Positions 29,760 through 40,733 of a DNA stretch of 64,000 bases are shown here, piece by piece. The position numbers and the translations under genes were made by a program. The notes beneath the pieces are model-generated. The model was not told where the DNA came from and ran no database searches. It saw only the letters and a list, made by a program, of their open reading frames with translations. How positions within the stretch are numbered: position 1 is the first letter of the stretch; each line of letters opens with the position of its first letter. Source of the stretch: Sarcocystis neurona (taxonomy: Eukaryota > Apicomplexa > Conoidasida > Eucoccidiorida > Sarcocystidae); contig KL647289.1 of NCBI GenBank assembly GCA_000727475.1, forward strand, positions 9,031,507 to 9,095,506, read 5' to 3'.

Positions 29760-30105
29760 TAACACACACAGAGAGACGGGAAGTTGAAAAAGAGATAGAG
29801 AGAGAAAAGTGCAGATAGGGACGAGAGATGGAGAGGAACAGCAGGGACAAAGAAAAGACAGAGAGACGTCGACAGGGAGACAGGAAGAAAGACAAGTAGA
29901 GAGGGAGACAGAGGGAGACGGGGAGACAGGAAGGCAGGGAGACACAGAGACGGGGAGGCAGGGGGACGGGGAGGCAGGGAGACAGGAAGGCAGGGAGACA
30001 GGAAGGCAGGGAGACAGGAAGGCAGGGAGACGGGAAGACAGGGAGCCGGGGAGATATGGAGACAGGGAGACAGGAAGGCAGTGAGGCAGGGAGACAGAGG
30101 GAGAC
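29760..30105 (+). repeat. Purine minisatellite, left of gap
   Basis: The plus strand is a GGAAGGCAGGGAGACA-type array of about 16-bp units, with variants carrying CGGGAAG and CCGGGGAGATATGGAGA. The last 140 bases (29966-30105) recur exactly on the right side of the gap. Confidence 0.9.
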
Positions 30106-30802
30106 NNNNNNNNNNNNNNNNNNNNNNNNNNNNNNNNNNNNNNNNNNNNNNNNNNNNNNNNNNNNNNNNNNNNNNNNNNNNNNNNNNNNNNNNNNNNNNN
30201 NNNNNNNNNNNNNNNNNNNNNNNNNNNNNNNNNNNNNNNNNNNNNNNNNNNNNNNNNNNNNNNNNNNNNNNNNNNNNNNNNNNNNNNNNNNNNNNNNNNN
30301 NNNNNNNNNNNNNNNNNNNNNNNNNNNNNNNNNNNNNNNNNNNNNNNNNNNNNNNNNNNNNNNNNNNNNNNNNNNNNNNNNNNNNNNNNNNNNNNNNNNN
30401 NNNNNNNNNNNNNNNNNNNNNNNNNNNNNNNNNNNNNNNNNNNNNNNNNNNNNNNNNNNNNNNNNNNNNNNNNNNNNNNNNNNNNNNNNNNNNNNNNNNN
30501 NNNNNNNNNNNNNNNNNNNNNNNNNNNNNNNNNNNNNNNNNNNNNNNNNNNNNNNNNNNNNNNNNNNNNNNNNNNNNNNNNNNNNNNNNNNNNNNNNNNN
30601 NNNNNNNNNNNNNNNNNNNNNNNNNNNNNNNNNNNNNNNNNNNNNNNNNNNNNNNNNNNNNNNNNNNNNNNNNNNNNNNNNNNNNNNNNNNNNNNNNNNN
30701 NNNNNNNNNNNNNNNNNNNNNNNNNNNNNNNNNNNNNNNNNNNNNNNNNNNNNNNNNNNNNNNNNNNNNNNNNNNNNNNNNNNNNNNNNNNNNNNNNNNN
30801 NN
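30106..30802. other. Assembly gap (697 N)
   Basis: Run of undetermined bases inside the purine minisatellite. Its true size is unknown. Confidence 1.
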
Positions 30803-32330
30803 ACGGGGAGGCAGGGAGACAGGAAGGCAGGGAGACAGGAAGGCAGGGAGACAGGAAGGCAGGGAGACGGGAAGACAGGGAGCCGGGGAGATATGGAGAC
30901 AGGGAGACAGGAAGGCAGTGAGGCAGGGAGACAGAGGGAGACAGGGAGAGGTGGACATTGAGGTAAGGAGATGTAGACAGGAAGAGAGAAAGAGGGGAAG
31001 AGAAGACGATAGGCAGGGATATAAATAGATTAATAGAGAGGCATAGAGAGGGCGGGAAATTGGGATATAGAGAGATAGACAGACACAGAAAGATATATAT
31101 GAATATGGAGAGAGGGGAATGTAGACACATGGACGCGAGAGAGGGAGAAACAGAGAGACACATGAGGGAAGACAGGGATATAGGGACAAAAAGGGACAGG
31201 GGAAGACAAAAAAAGAAGGGGACTCCAAGAAAGATAGATATAGACACAGGGAACTGCCGAATAGACAGAGAGGCGGTCACGTAGATAGGGGACGGAAGAT
31301 AGAGAAAAAGATAGGAAGAGAGATAGACACAGAGGGAGGTAAGAAGAGACAAAGAGAGAGAGATAGGAAAGAGAGGGATGAATAGATAGAGAGAGATAGG
31401 AAGGGAGAGGAATAGAGGGAAAGATAGGAAGAGAGACAAATAGAGAAAGTGAGAGAGATATGAAGAGAGACAAATAGATAGAGAGATAGGAAAGGAGATA
31501 AGTAGAGGGAGACAGATAGGAAGAGGGAGATGAATAGAGATAGAGAGACAGGAAGAGAGACAAATAGATAGAGAGATAGGGAGAGAAACGCATATAGAGA
31601 GAGAGATAGGAAGAGAGGTGAATAGATTCAGAGATAGGAAGGGAGATGAATAGAGGGAGAATGATAGGAAGAGAGATAGACAGAGAGGGAGGTACGAAGA
31701 GAGATAAATAGAGGGATAGATAGGACGAGAGATGAATAGACAGAGAAATAGGAAGAGAAACACATAGAGAGACAGATAGGAAGAGAGACAAATAGAGAAA
31801 GTGAGAGAGATATGAAGAGAGACAAATAGATAGAGAGATAGGAAGGGAGATGAATAGATAGAGAGATAGGAAGAGGGAGATGAATAGAGGGAGAAAGATA
31901 GGAAGAGAAACACATATAGAGAGAGACAGATAGGAAGAGAGGTGAATAGATAGAGAGATAGAAACAGAGAGAGAGAGATAGCGAGTAGACGGACGGGTGG
32001 TCACGTTGATAGGGGGAGAGGAAGCTCGAAAGACATCCGAATAAAAAGAGAGATCGATACAGAGAAAAAGAGATAGATAGATAGAGATGACAAGAGAAAT
32101 AGGGATATAGAGAGAGATAGAGAGATAGAGGGAGAGACACGGAGAAAATAGAGAAAGAGATGGAGAGACTGGTGGACGGATATTAATAGAAAGATAGAAA
32201 CACACACAGAGAGCGACACACACAACCGTCCAGAGAGAGACACGGAGAGAAATGCAGGGGGAGAGACGGATAGGGAGAAACGTAAAGGAAGAGATAGAGC
32301 GCCCGGTAGGCGAGTGCGTTGTTCTGATAG
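30803..32330 (+). repeat. Purine minisatellite and GATAGA-type tract, right of gap
   Basis: 30803-30942 repeats 29966-30105 base for base. After that the plus strand is A/G-rich, with a looser unit of the type GATAGGAAGAGAGAT-AATAGA recurring every 30-60 bases to about 32000. Open frames on the minus strand (Ser/Leu/Tyr/Ile-rich, some running through the N block) are artefacts of composition. Confidence 0.85.
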
Positions 32331-33288
32331 TTACATATGTGGGCATGCGTCTCCTTCTCTTCTGCCTGGTAAATTCACAAGGATATATCTCTTCTGTGCA
32401 GAGACCTTCCGCGGATATTGTGGATGTCTCCACCTATATGTATGTATATTGGTGTTTGTATACATATACATATAGCCATAGAGAGATATATATGTCGACC
32501 GGGACGTGTAGAAATTTTAGTGTGTCTACCTCTTTGTAGACACGTGTATGTGTGTGGAAGTAGGGGAAACGCAGGCGTCTGTGTATATGTATACGTACGT
32601 ATCATCTTTATATATACAGAGAGAGAGAGAAAAAAAAAGAGAGAGAGAGATACACAGGCAGATAGATAGATATGTGTAGCTGCATGCAGTGACTCACGAG
32701 TGTATATAAAAGGACCCATCGATATAGAAATCCGTGTGTGAACACTTGGGGGCAACGTAGTACACCCGTGCGTGTGTCTGTGTTTGTGTGTATATATATA
32801 TGTATATGCTGACCGCGTGAAAAATGCATGCGTCTGCGTGTGTGTATACGTATGTACGTAACTTTACGTATACATACATGTGTGCGTACACATGCACCTC
32901 CGTACGTCTCTATGTTTGTATGCAACTTTACACATATAGCAGGTATATATACTTGTGTATATATATATGTATACACCCAGAAAAAGGGGATTATGTATAT
33001 GGACATGTTCTTGTATGTCTGTTTTATGTATATTTGTACGTAATGGAGCTGCGTGTGCATCTGCTTGTGTGTTAATGCTGCGACAGCTGTACCGCTATAT
33101 ATATTTATATGTGTGTGTATATACATATATATATATATATTTTTGCCGACTCTTGCACCCGCTCTCTGTATCCTTCTGTGTGTCTACGGGCATCTGCCTG
33201 TCGTTCTTTTCTTCTCTATGCGCATTTATTATTTCTGTCTGTCTCCGAAAAACTCTGTCTTTTGGCGTTGCGGCTGCTGCTGCTGCAG
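32331..33288. repeat. TA/CA/TG simple sequence, no supported gene
   Basis: TA-, TG- and GA-rich microsatellites, including a GA tract at about 32617-32650. A possible short exon after TCTCTTCTGTGCAG (near 32402) reads RPSADIVDVS, but it has no donor or partner and is not called. Confidence 0.5.
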
Positions 33289-33553
33289 ACGGAAGGCGGC
33301 AGGTGAACTGCTCGACAAGTGGGTCGCTGCTGTGCTCCACGCTGCCGCCTCTGTCTCCCGGGAGACACTGGCTCAGTCTCTGCCTGCGGAAGGAGCAGCG
33401 GCGTCTGCCGCTGTTGCTGTCTGCGCGGCTTCTGGCCTGCAACAACAGAAGCAGCAGCAGTGCCACCGGTGCAGGGGTTCTAGGAAGAAGGACTTCGCAG
33501 CAGTCGGGGCACGCAGAAGAGACAGCAGCAGCAGCACGAGGAGACCGTCCTGA
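33289..33553 (+). CDS. Candidate exon, helical Ala-rich
   Basis: After a CTG-rich acceptor (GCTGCTGCTGCTGCAG) the plus frame reads RKAAGELLDKWVAAVLH, AAASVSRETLAQSLPAEG, then Ala, Gln and a short CHRCRGSRKKDF, ending at TGA 33551-33553. The first 45 residues look like amphipathic helix. Overlapping frames on both strands are open too. No start found, so this is probably a terminal or internal exon. Confidence 0.4.
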
Positions 33554-34744
33554 GGAAAAACAGCAGCAGCAGCACTCTTCGCCGCTGTCCGTCTCCTACG
33601 TGCTGCTTCTTGTCGCCGTTGTCGCGCCTCGTCCTCGCGCGGACCCCCTGCTCTGCTACAGCACTGCGAGACAGAGACGGGGTACACAGCAACAGAGACA
33701 GACACAGAGACATAGACATAGAGAGATAAAGAGAGAGACGAAAGTATGGATATGCTTCTGTCCACCCCTAAATCTGCGCCTCCATGCAAACGAATAATTT
33801 GTGTACACCCTCGAGTACGTGTATGTGTATTATATATGTGTACGACACGTGTATACGCATATATGTATAATAGGTATGTACTAGTGTATAGGGACGTGTG
33901 CATATATTATATATGTGTGTGTGTACAGACACACCCATGTGCATATATGGTAGATACCTGCGTGTGTGTACACACAAAAATTATCTTCTCTCTACGTGCC
34001 CGTACACATACCTCTGTTCATTTGCTGCGTATAGGTACAGGAAGAAGACGCATACAACGCAGCAGAAGTGCCTCCTCCTGCACGTAGAGAAGGAATATGT
34101 ACGTGGAAACTGACCTCCCCTTTCACGCATCCAAATACGTAGACCTCTGGATATGTATGTGTATATATTTATTACGTCTGCCATTGTATGTGTGTGTCTG
34201 CTTCTCTGTGCCGCCCCTATGTATATGTGTGTACTTCTCTCGCAACACAGGTATGTGCTTATAGGAGGTTTACATCCGCCAATATCTATGTGTGTGTATG
34301 TGTCTGTGTCGCGTCAATATATATATATATATATGTATTCTTCTCTCTCTCTCTCCGTCTCTCTCTATATATGTATATAGGTATGTCCACACGTATGTTT
34401 GCGGTAGGTGTTCTGAATATACAGACATATTTGTTTCTCCACACATATATATGTCTGTATGTGTCCGGCTACTCACATACATGTGTATGTTTAGGCAAAG
34501 GAAGAGAGGGGGATAGAGAGAGAAGGACGTAGGTATAGCTGCTGCACAAGGATGTATCAATTTATAGGAGCACACAAACGTATGTGTGTGTATGGAGATA
34601 GTCCCCCTCCGAGCGAAAGGCTGCTCCTGCCATGGAGAAAAGGCCACACACCTTGGCAGCTACCTGCGCGTCTCTGCGTGTCTGTGTTTTTTTATATGCG
34701 AGGAAGCTTGCAGCGCCGGCAGGCTATCACGAGAGACGGATGGC
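33554..34744. other. Mixed and microsatellite sequence, no supported gene
   Basis: CT/GT/TA-rich simple sequence around 33800-34500. A plus frame near 34590-34760 (SERLLLPWRKGHTPWQLP) has fair composition but no border or start. Confidence 0.5.
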
Positions 34745-35905
34745 GCTACTATCTCTACTTGTATACTTCTACTATAACTACTAGACAAATACCTGTACCA
34801 CTAGTTCTACTGCTGTACTACTGTCATACTGCTACTACTGCTGCCCTACAATTAATTCTGCTACTATTACTATAACTATCACTACTTTCTCTACTACTAC
34901 TACGACTACTACGACTATACTACTACTACTACATTACTATACAACTACTACGACTATCCTTCTATTATGGCTGGTAGACTACTAGTACTACGACTACTAC
35001 TACTACTACTGCCACCAGTTTCTCTACTACTCTATCACTGCTCTACTACTACTACTACTGCCCTACCAGTACCACTACCTTACTTCTACTATCACTAGGA
35101 GACAATACCACTACTGCTATGCTGCTACTACTACTATCCTGCCAGCACTACTACTTCTACTATACTACTACTACTACTAATATTACTGCCCTGCCACTAC
35201 TACCACTACTGAACTTCTACTATCGCTATTGTAATTCTATAAGTACCACTATTACCATTACTTGTACTACTACTATTCTACTGCTATACTACTACTACTA
35301 CTACTACTTACTGCTACTACTACTGTCCTCCCCGTACTACTACTACTCTTACTACTATTAGTGCTATACTTTTACTATTCCTAGTACGCTATGACTACTA
35401 CTACCCTATACCTACTACTATACCACTGTTATACTTCTACAACTACTATTGCCCATTCTTTACTATTACTACACCTCCACTATGCTACTGTACTACTACT
35501 AGTAGTACAACCCTACTACTACTACTACTATCCTACTGCTGCTACTACTACTATCCTCGTACTACTGCTACTACTATACTACTACTGCTACAACAACTAC
35601 TCCTACAACTGCTAATGTACTACTACTACTACCACTACCATACTGCTACTAGTACTACTACTACTACTACCACTACTACTATTCATACTACACTACTTAT
35701 ACTACCATGACTAACACTACTACTATCACGCCACTACTATCACTATAAAAATTCTATTATCACTAGTACTACTAACGTCCCCACTCCTATACTCTTACCG
35801 CTTTACTACTACTACTACTACTGCACCACTACCGTTCTTATACTCCTACTCTTCTACTTTTAGTATCACTACTACTACTCTCCTGCTCGTCCTACTTGTA
35901 TTACT
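34745..35905 (+). repeat. CTA/TAC trinucleotide island, about 1.15 kb
   Basis: The plus strand is dominated by CTA/TAC/ACT triplets, imperfect and interrupted, with almost no G. Plus frames read Tyr/Thr/Leu and minus frames hit TAG/TAA constantly. It is the only large tract of this triplet in the window and ends sharply near 35905. Confidence 0.95.
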
Positions 35906-36528
35906 GCTCCCCTAATACACGTGCGGTTGACTTTTTGAATACGACGACCGGAAATTTCTACCGGACGCACCAGAAGCGTCGCGGGTAGAGAACGAGCAAG
36001 GTGCAGGAGAGCAGCTGTCCTTTCTTCCTTTATTTCTCTCTTTATTTCTCTCCCGCGTAGAACTCCGTGTCTGTCTGCGTGTGTACGGCGCTACTGCGCA
36101 TGCGCCGCTGCGAAGGCAAAGAGAAGGGCGTATTTGTGGGGAGAGGGAAAAAACACTTGCGTGGGGTGCATGCAGACGTGTTGCTTCTCTCGCTGAAAGA
36201 GGTGCCACGCGCAGCAGCTGCAGAGCTCGAGACCCCGCATGCGTGACGGGCCAGTCTTACACACACACACGTACAGTGACGCACAGGCGAGCAGAGACGC
36301 ATGCGCCGCATGTGCGTGTGTGGGTGTGGGGAAGTGCTGGAGAACCACCCCGCGACGAGGACGTGGAGATGCGGCCGAAGCATCTGCGTGCGACTGCTGT
36401 TGCCTATACATGTGTATGCGTGGGCTATGCGTGGGCCCCTACTCTTCCCACGAGCTGCTGCAATTCAAACGAAACGCCTTTCCCTGTGCGAAGTGACGAT
36501 CCTGGATAGCCCACGGCTGAGCTGGCTT
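35906..36528. other. Unresolved, possible coding on either strand
   Basis: GC-rich mixed sequence with several overlapping frames of 60-140 codons on both strands (35912-36208 minus, 36081-36509 plus). None has a start with splice borders or composition that separates it from the others. Confidence 0.3.
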
Positions 36529-36714
36529 ATCTGTCTATATATGTGGCTGTGAGCCGGGGAAGAAGCTTGTAGAAGGAGAGAGGTTTGCCGCCCGCAGCAG
36601 CAGCAACGCGCGCTGCCTTGGTGTGTTGGTGGTGGGCGTTGCATCTGCTTCTCGTCCTGCCGTGCTGTCGCTGCTGCTTCTCTTTTGTCGGGTCGTCTTT
36701 CTCCCGATTCCTCT
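36529..36714 (-). CDS. Candidate C-terminal exon of the 36.5-37.2 kb gene
   Basis: Minus frame after ...CGTTAG reads RNREKDDPTKEKQQRQ, then KAARVAAAAGGKPLSFYKLL and PRLTATYIDR-stop. It would follow the frame above through a very short (about 51 bp) intron in phase 0, or belong to a longer intron not identified. The composition is good. Confidence 0.35.
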
Positions 36715-37129
36715 AACGTACAGACAACTTTCCGCGCAACTGACACATGAGCCCCCCAGCCACCTGCATGCGCACAAGTGGTGAGACTCTCGTCCTTTGG
36801 CGTGTGTTGCTTTTTTTGAGGAGGGGCTCTCTTTTTCTCGCTCTCTCCCTTTTTTTCTCTGCGGCTGCTCCCAAGAAACTGCTGCTGCGCTGCTGCTCCT
36901 CTTTATGGGTCTTCCTTGAGGCTGCGGTATTGGCGTCGCGAGAGAGAGGGACGTGCATGCGTCGCTCGTGCCAAGGAAAGCCGTGCCTGACCTTTATCCG
37001 GCCACACACGTATCTCCGGCAGGCCGCAGGCTCTCTGCAGAAGTTGGCATCTCTGCTCTTTGCGGCGTAGATGTTGAACAGCAAGGAACGACGGACACAC
37101 AGATGCTGGCATCTCTTCGTATTTGACAT
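36713..37129 (-). CDS. Basic protein of unknown function
   Basis: From ATG at 37129 the minus frame gives 138 residues to TAG at 36713. It reads MSNTKRCQHLCVRRSLLFNI, AAKSRDANFCREPAACRRY, CGRIKVRHGFPWHERRMH, then a Lys/Arg/Glu-rich stretch. The frame is open and sensible upstream of the ATG (SVHVHQQIARHVLLSSF), so the ATG may be internal. A plus-strand ATG frame (36747-37070) covers the same bases and ends RPHTYLRQAAGSLQKL; I rate it second because it is dominated by Leu/Phe/Cys. The next gene is divergent, starting near 37237 on plus. No family recognised. Confidence 0.4.
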   Translation of the reverse strand: MSNTKRCQHLCVRRSLLFNIYAAKSRDANFCREPAACRRYVCGRIKVRHGFPWHERRMHVPLSRDANTAASRKTHKEEQQRSSSFLGAAAEKKRERARKREPLLKKSNTRQRTRVSPLVRMQVAGGLMCQLRGKLSVR

Positions 37130-37236
37130 GAACGAGGAAAGCAGCACATGTCTAGCTATTTGCTGGTGTACGTGGACACTGGCTGTTCAAACTGACGAGG
37201 AAGAAACACCTGGGGGTTGAATTTGTGTATATATGT

Positions 37237-38644
37237 ATGACTGCAGTTGAAGAAATTGCTGCTCTCCCTGAGGAAAGTGGCACACAGCAGCTTCTTCGCG
37301 TAGCTTCTGCAACTCAGCCGCAGGACAAGCTTGCGTCTGTCCGCCTGCAGGGAGTACTCATGTCTACATGTAGAGTATTGAACTACTGCGAGCCGCCAGC
37401 TTTTGTGTGGACCCATGCATGTGTGCAGTCTCCTTCATACGCGTCTGCCTACGCCTGTTCGTCTGCAGAGAGAGCTAATATTATTTTGCCTGTCTGCAGC
37501 AGCTGTCTCGTGATTCTGCGAAGAACGCTGCAGCTGCCGTCCATCTGCTATCCTGTTAATACTGCGACCACGGCTGGTGCTGCTGCTTGTAGTGCTGCTG
37601 CTCCTGTTGCTGCTCTTGGCATTGTTGGTGCTGCTGCAGGGACTGCTGCTGCTACTGCAGCTGCGCCAGTGCAAGTCCTGTTGCTGCTGCTGTTGCTTTT
37701 GCGGCCGTGCGTACAGGGGAACGTCGCCTGTGCGACGCGAGAGCGACGGGCCCGTATACATCGCAGGATCTTGTCGACTTCATGGAGGCGGCAGCCTCTG
37801 CTTCTGGTCCGGCTGCTGCATGTCCTCCTGCTGCTGCAGCTGCTGCTGCTGCTACGCTAGCCTCTGGTGTTCCTGGCACTGGGTCGGCTTATCTGCGGAG
37901 CCGCGGCCCGCGCTTTGACCGAAATGGCAGGGTGACGGTCGGCGGGGCTGAAGCAGCAGGGGGCAGCAGCAGCAGCGGGCTGGCAGAGCGGCTGCAGGCC
38001 TGCATGCCAGCGGCAGCAGCGTTGCCCGGTGACAGAGGTGCTGCTCCACCTATCGGCTCTCTCGAAGCGTGTAAGTGACACTGCTGCTGCTGTGTGGGAC
38101 GCAGGGAGCTATCTTGCTGCTGCAGCCGCTGAGACAGACACAGAAGGCCTTGCTCTCCTCGGTGCTGCTGCTGCTGCTGTTACTTGTGCGACAGAACGTC
38201 GACCTCCCTGCTGCTACGACTGGCGCTGCTCGTGTAGCGACAGAGTTTTCTTTTTTCTCCTGCTTCCGCGGGGAACTCTAAAGACAGCCGCGCCCTGCTG
38301 CTGCTGCTGCTGCAACTATGGTGGCAGCTCCTTCGTGCGGCTGCTGCTGCTACTCGGCGGGAGGGGAGGGGATGCTGCTGTTGCTGTTAGTCGGTTGGGG
38401 GAGGGTCCTCCTACTGCTGCTGCTGCTTGAACAGAGTAGCTTTTGCCCTGCTGCTGCGGCAGCTTCTGGTACAAAACGAGTTCCTTGTTGCTGGGCTGCT
38501 GCAGCAGAGAGAAAAGGGAGTCACCGCCTTCCTGCCGCTGCTGCTGTCACCGCTGCTGCTCCTGCAACCGCACTAAGTGCCAAAGGGATACGAAGAAAGA
38601 GAAAGAGAAGAAGAAAGACCTTGATGTATGACGAAAAGGAGTAG
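37237..38644 (+). CDS. Multi-exon Ala-rich protein (borders approximate)
   Basis: Several plus frames read as exons of one gene. Start ATG at 37237: MTAVEEIAALPEESGTQQLL then RVASATQPQDKLASVRLQ. After the acceptor TTGCCTGTCTGCAG (37499): QLSRDSAKNAAAAVHLL. From about 37665: ASPVAAAVAFAAVRTGERRL, ATGPYTSQDLVDFMEAAA, SAYLRSRGPRFDRNGRV and AERLQACMPAAAALPGD, ending at a perfect donor (GTAAGT at 38071). After CTGCAG (38125), in matching phase: AETDTEGLALLGAAAAA then VTCATERRPP. A last frame ends with KGIRRKRKRRRKTLMYDEKE and TAG near 38642-38644, a basic cluster typical of nuclear import signals. One implied intron is only 55 bp, so exon borders need transcripts. The minus strand is open in places but less coherent. 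Confidence 0.5.
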
Positions 38645-39297
38645 AAGGACAGAGAGGGAGAGAGAATTCGAATAGTATGTGTCTAGGGTCAAAAAGTGTA
38701 GACCACAGCCCCGGTTGAGGGAGTGGGCCGTTTGTATAGTACTCGCGTGTATGTATCTATATGTTTGTGTATGTGTCTGTGTATAAATATATCTGCATGT
38801 GTATACATACATCTGTGCATACGTATATGTATGCATGTGTGTGTATATAAACATGTGTCCGTGTGTATACACATATGTGTGCATATGTGTATATATGCAT
38901 ATATGTGTACGTGTATGTATACATATAGATAGATAGATATATATATATATGTATGTACACACATGTATGGATGGATGTGTAGGTATGTATATATAGGTAT
39001 GTGTATGTATATGCATGTATGTGTAGGTATGTATGTGTATGTACATATATAGTATGTACGTATATGTATTTAGGTCCACGTACGTATACGCACACATGTA
39101 TGTATACGTATGTGTAAGTGTACCTGTTTGGCTGCATGTATATGTGTGTATGTATTTATACGTATGTGCATCTGTATATGTACGCATATATATATATGTG
39201 CGTTTGTCTATGTACCTGTGTGCTCCAAGTACGTGTCTGCCACACTTGCTGCTTGTTTTTTTGATGCTGCTGTTGTCTGTGTGGGTGTGTGCCGCAG
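38645..39297. repeat. TA/TG/CA microsatellite
   Basis: Simple sequence of TATG/TGTA type to 39200, then a pyrimidine-rich acceptor ending GCCGCAG at 39297. Confidence 0.8.
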
Positions 39298-39299
39298 TG

Positions 39300-39413
39300 A
39301 TGGCTACGTCTGCTGAAAATTGCGACGTCCGCATTCCTCTTCCTTTGAAAATTTCCTTGTACTCCTCCTGCGCAGAATCATCTCGCCTTGCTATTGCATG
39401 CTTCCACTCCAAA
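39300..39413 (+). CDS. Candidate exon starting at ATG
   Basis: A strong acceptor precedes TG then ATG. The frame reads MATSAENCDVRIPLPLKISL and YSSCAESSRLAIACFHSK, with a consensus donor (AAA then GTGAGA) at 39414 in phase 0. If the donor is not used, the frame continues as VRDIYRFQEEEKAFRLLL and runs into a CTG tract. Composition is balanced and quite unlike the tract that follows. No family recognised. The ATG could be the true start, with the acceptor joining a 5' untranslated exon. Confidence 0.45.
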
Positions 39414-39650
39414 GTGAGAGACATCTACCGTTTCCAAGAAGAAGAAAAAGCGTTTCGTCTCCTGCTGCTGCTCTTTTTTCCGCTCCGCGACCGTTCTGCG
39501 TCGCACACACTTCCATGTTCACGCGGCCTTCCGGTGCGGTACAAAAGCCGTCTGTGTGCTGCTCCCCTTCTTTTCCAAGAAACACTTGCTGTTCCGAAGA
39601 ACGAAGAATCAACCACACTGCTGCTGCTTCTGTCCGTGCTGCTGCTGCTG

Positions 39651-39873
39651 CTGCCCATGCTGCTAATGCTGCTGCCCACGCTACTGCTGCTGCCCATGTT
39701 GCTGCTGCTGCCCATGCTGCTGCTGCAGCTGCTGCCCATGATGCTGCTGCGGCTGCTGCCCATGCTGCTGCTCGGGCTGCTGTCCATGCTGCTGCTGCGG
39801 CTGCTGCCCTTGCTGCTGCTGCGGCTGCTGCCCATGCTGCTGCTGCGGCTGCTGCCCATGCTGCTGCCGCTGA
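39651..39873. repeat. 24-bp tandem array inside a CTG tract
   Basis: About nine imperfect units of CCCATGCTGCTGCTGCGGCT plus CTG x1-2 (24 bp). It keeps frame on both strands: Gln-Gln-His-Gly or Ala-Ala-Trp-Ala on minus, Ala-Ala-His-Ala or Leu-Pro-Met-Leu on plus. Minus reading HQRQQHGQQPQQQHGQQ (frame at 39681-39992, with SCRIEVNRLDQETSSSG before it) is the most gene-like, but plus Ala-His is possible. Confidence 0.85.
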
Positions 39874-40319
39874 TGGCACATACGGAGGAAGCTTGTAGAG
39901 GAGCACTGATATTTCTCGTCCCCTTTGCCCCTGCCGCTGCTGCTGGTCTCCTGGTCCAGACGGTTCACTTCTATACGACAAGACGTTTGCACTCTTGTTG
40001 TTGTTGCTACTGCTGCTGGTGCTGCTGCCGTTCACGCTGCTTCTGTCGCTCAGAAGCACTTCACCAAGAAACAAAAAAAGCAGCCTTCTGCTCCCCACGC
40101 ATCTCAGCTGCTGCTGCTGCACTCGTAGGTAGCATTTCTGCAGCTGGTTTACCTGCCGCGGGCAGCCAATAAGCCGCAAGGCACTGCCTGTATCTCGCCA
40201 GCAACGTGAAGGTTGCATACATACTAACATACTTACTTTTGCACCTGCAGTGCGGCGTCGCACAAACACAGACGTCGAACGTCCAACCCTAAGACACTGC
40301 AAGCACGCAGACAACGCTG

Positions 40320-40525
40320 CACGCGCGTGTACAGACACCGCGTATACGTGTCCATACACTGGGTGCACGTATACAGACACCACCTGCGCGTCTACAGACA
40401 CCGCACACACGTGTACAGACACCGCACACACGTGTAGAGGCGCCGCATACACGGGTACAGACACCGCATACACGTGTCCACACACCGCATACACGTGTAC
40501 AGACACCGCGTGGACAGGCTACAAT
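40320..40525 (+). repeat. 21-bp minisatellite, TGTACAGACACCGCATACAC type
   Basis: About nine consecutive imperfect 21-bp units. In one plus frame they read Thr-Asp-Thr-Ala-His/Tyr-Thr-Cys repeats. A related array lies at 61975-62410. Frames through it are open because of the unit, and I do not call a gene. Confidence 0.9.
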
Positions 40526-40603
40526 AACGTCGGTAGACACTGCATCCACGTCACGTACACCCCCGTGTCCGCGTCGCTAGGCGCGGCGTGCATGCGCCCG
40601 CAT

Positions 40604-40733
40604 GCACCTGCGGAGGTCCCGCATGCACCAAGGGAGGTCCCGCATGCACCTACGGAGGTCCCGCATGCACCTACGGAGGTCCCGCATGCACCTCCGGAGG
40701 TCCCGCATGCATCTGCGGAGGTCCCGTCACTCG
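40604..40733 (+). repeat. 21-bp minisatellite, GAGGTCCCGCATGCACCTAC type
   Basis: Six consecutive 21-bp units, nearly identical, reading Glu-Val-Pro-His-Ala-Pro-Thr on plus and Thr-Ser-Val-Gly-Ala-Cys-Gly on minus. The unit differs from the array 80 bp to its left. Confidence 0.95.

Noticed and set aside
29574..32433. Very long minus-strand frames, some crossing the N block
   Set aside because: The N run is read through artificially, and the flanks are purine minisatellite. No coding composition.
32252..32450. Plus frame with a hydrophobic stretch (CVVLIVTYVGMRLLLFCLV) near 32.3 kb
   Set aside because: Short, runs into microsatellite, and I found no matching donor or partner exon.
35119..35615. 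Tyr/Thr/Leu frames in the CTA island
   Set aside because: Simple triplet repeat without start, borders or complex sequence.
40320..40733. Regular short repeats considered as a CRISPR array
   Set aside because: Units are contiguous with no spacers, and the DNA is eukaryotic.
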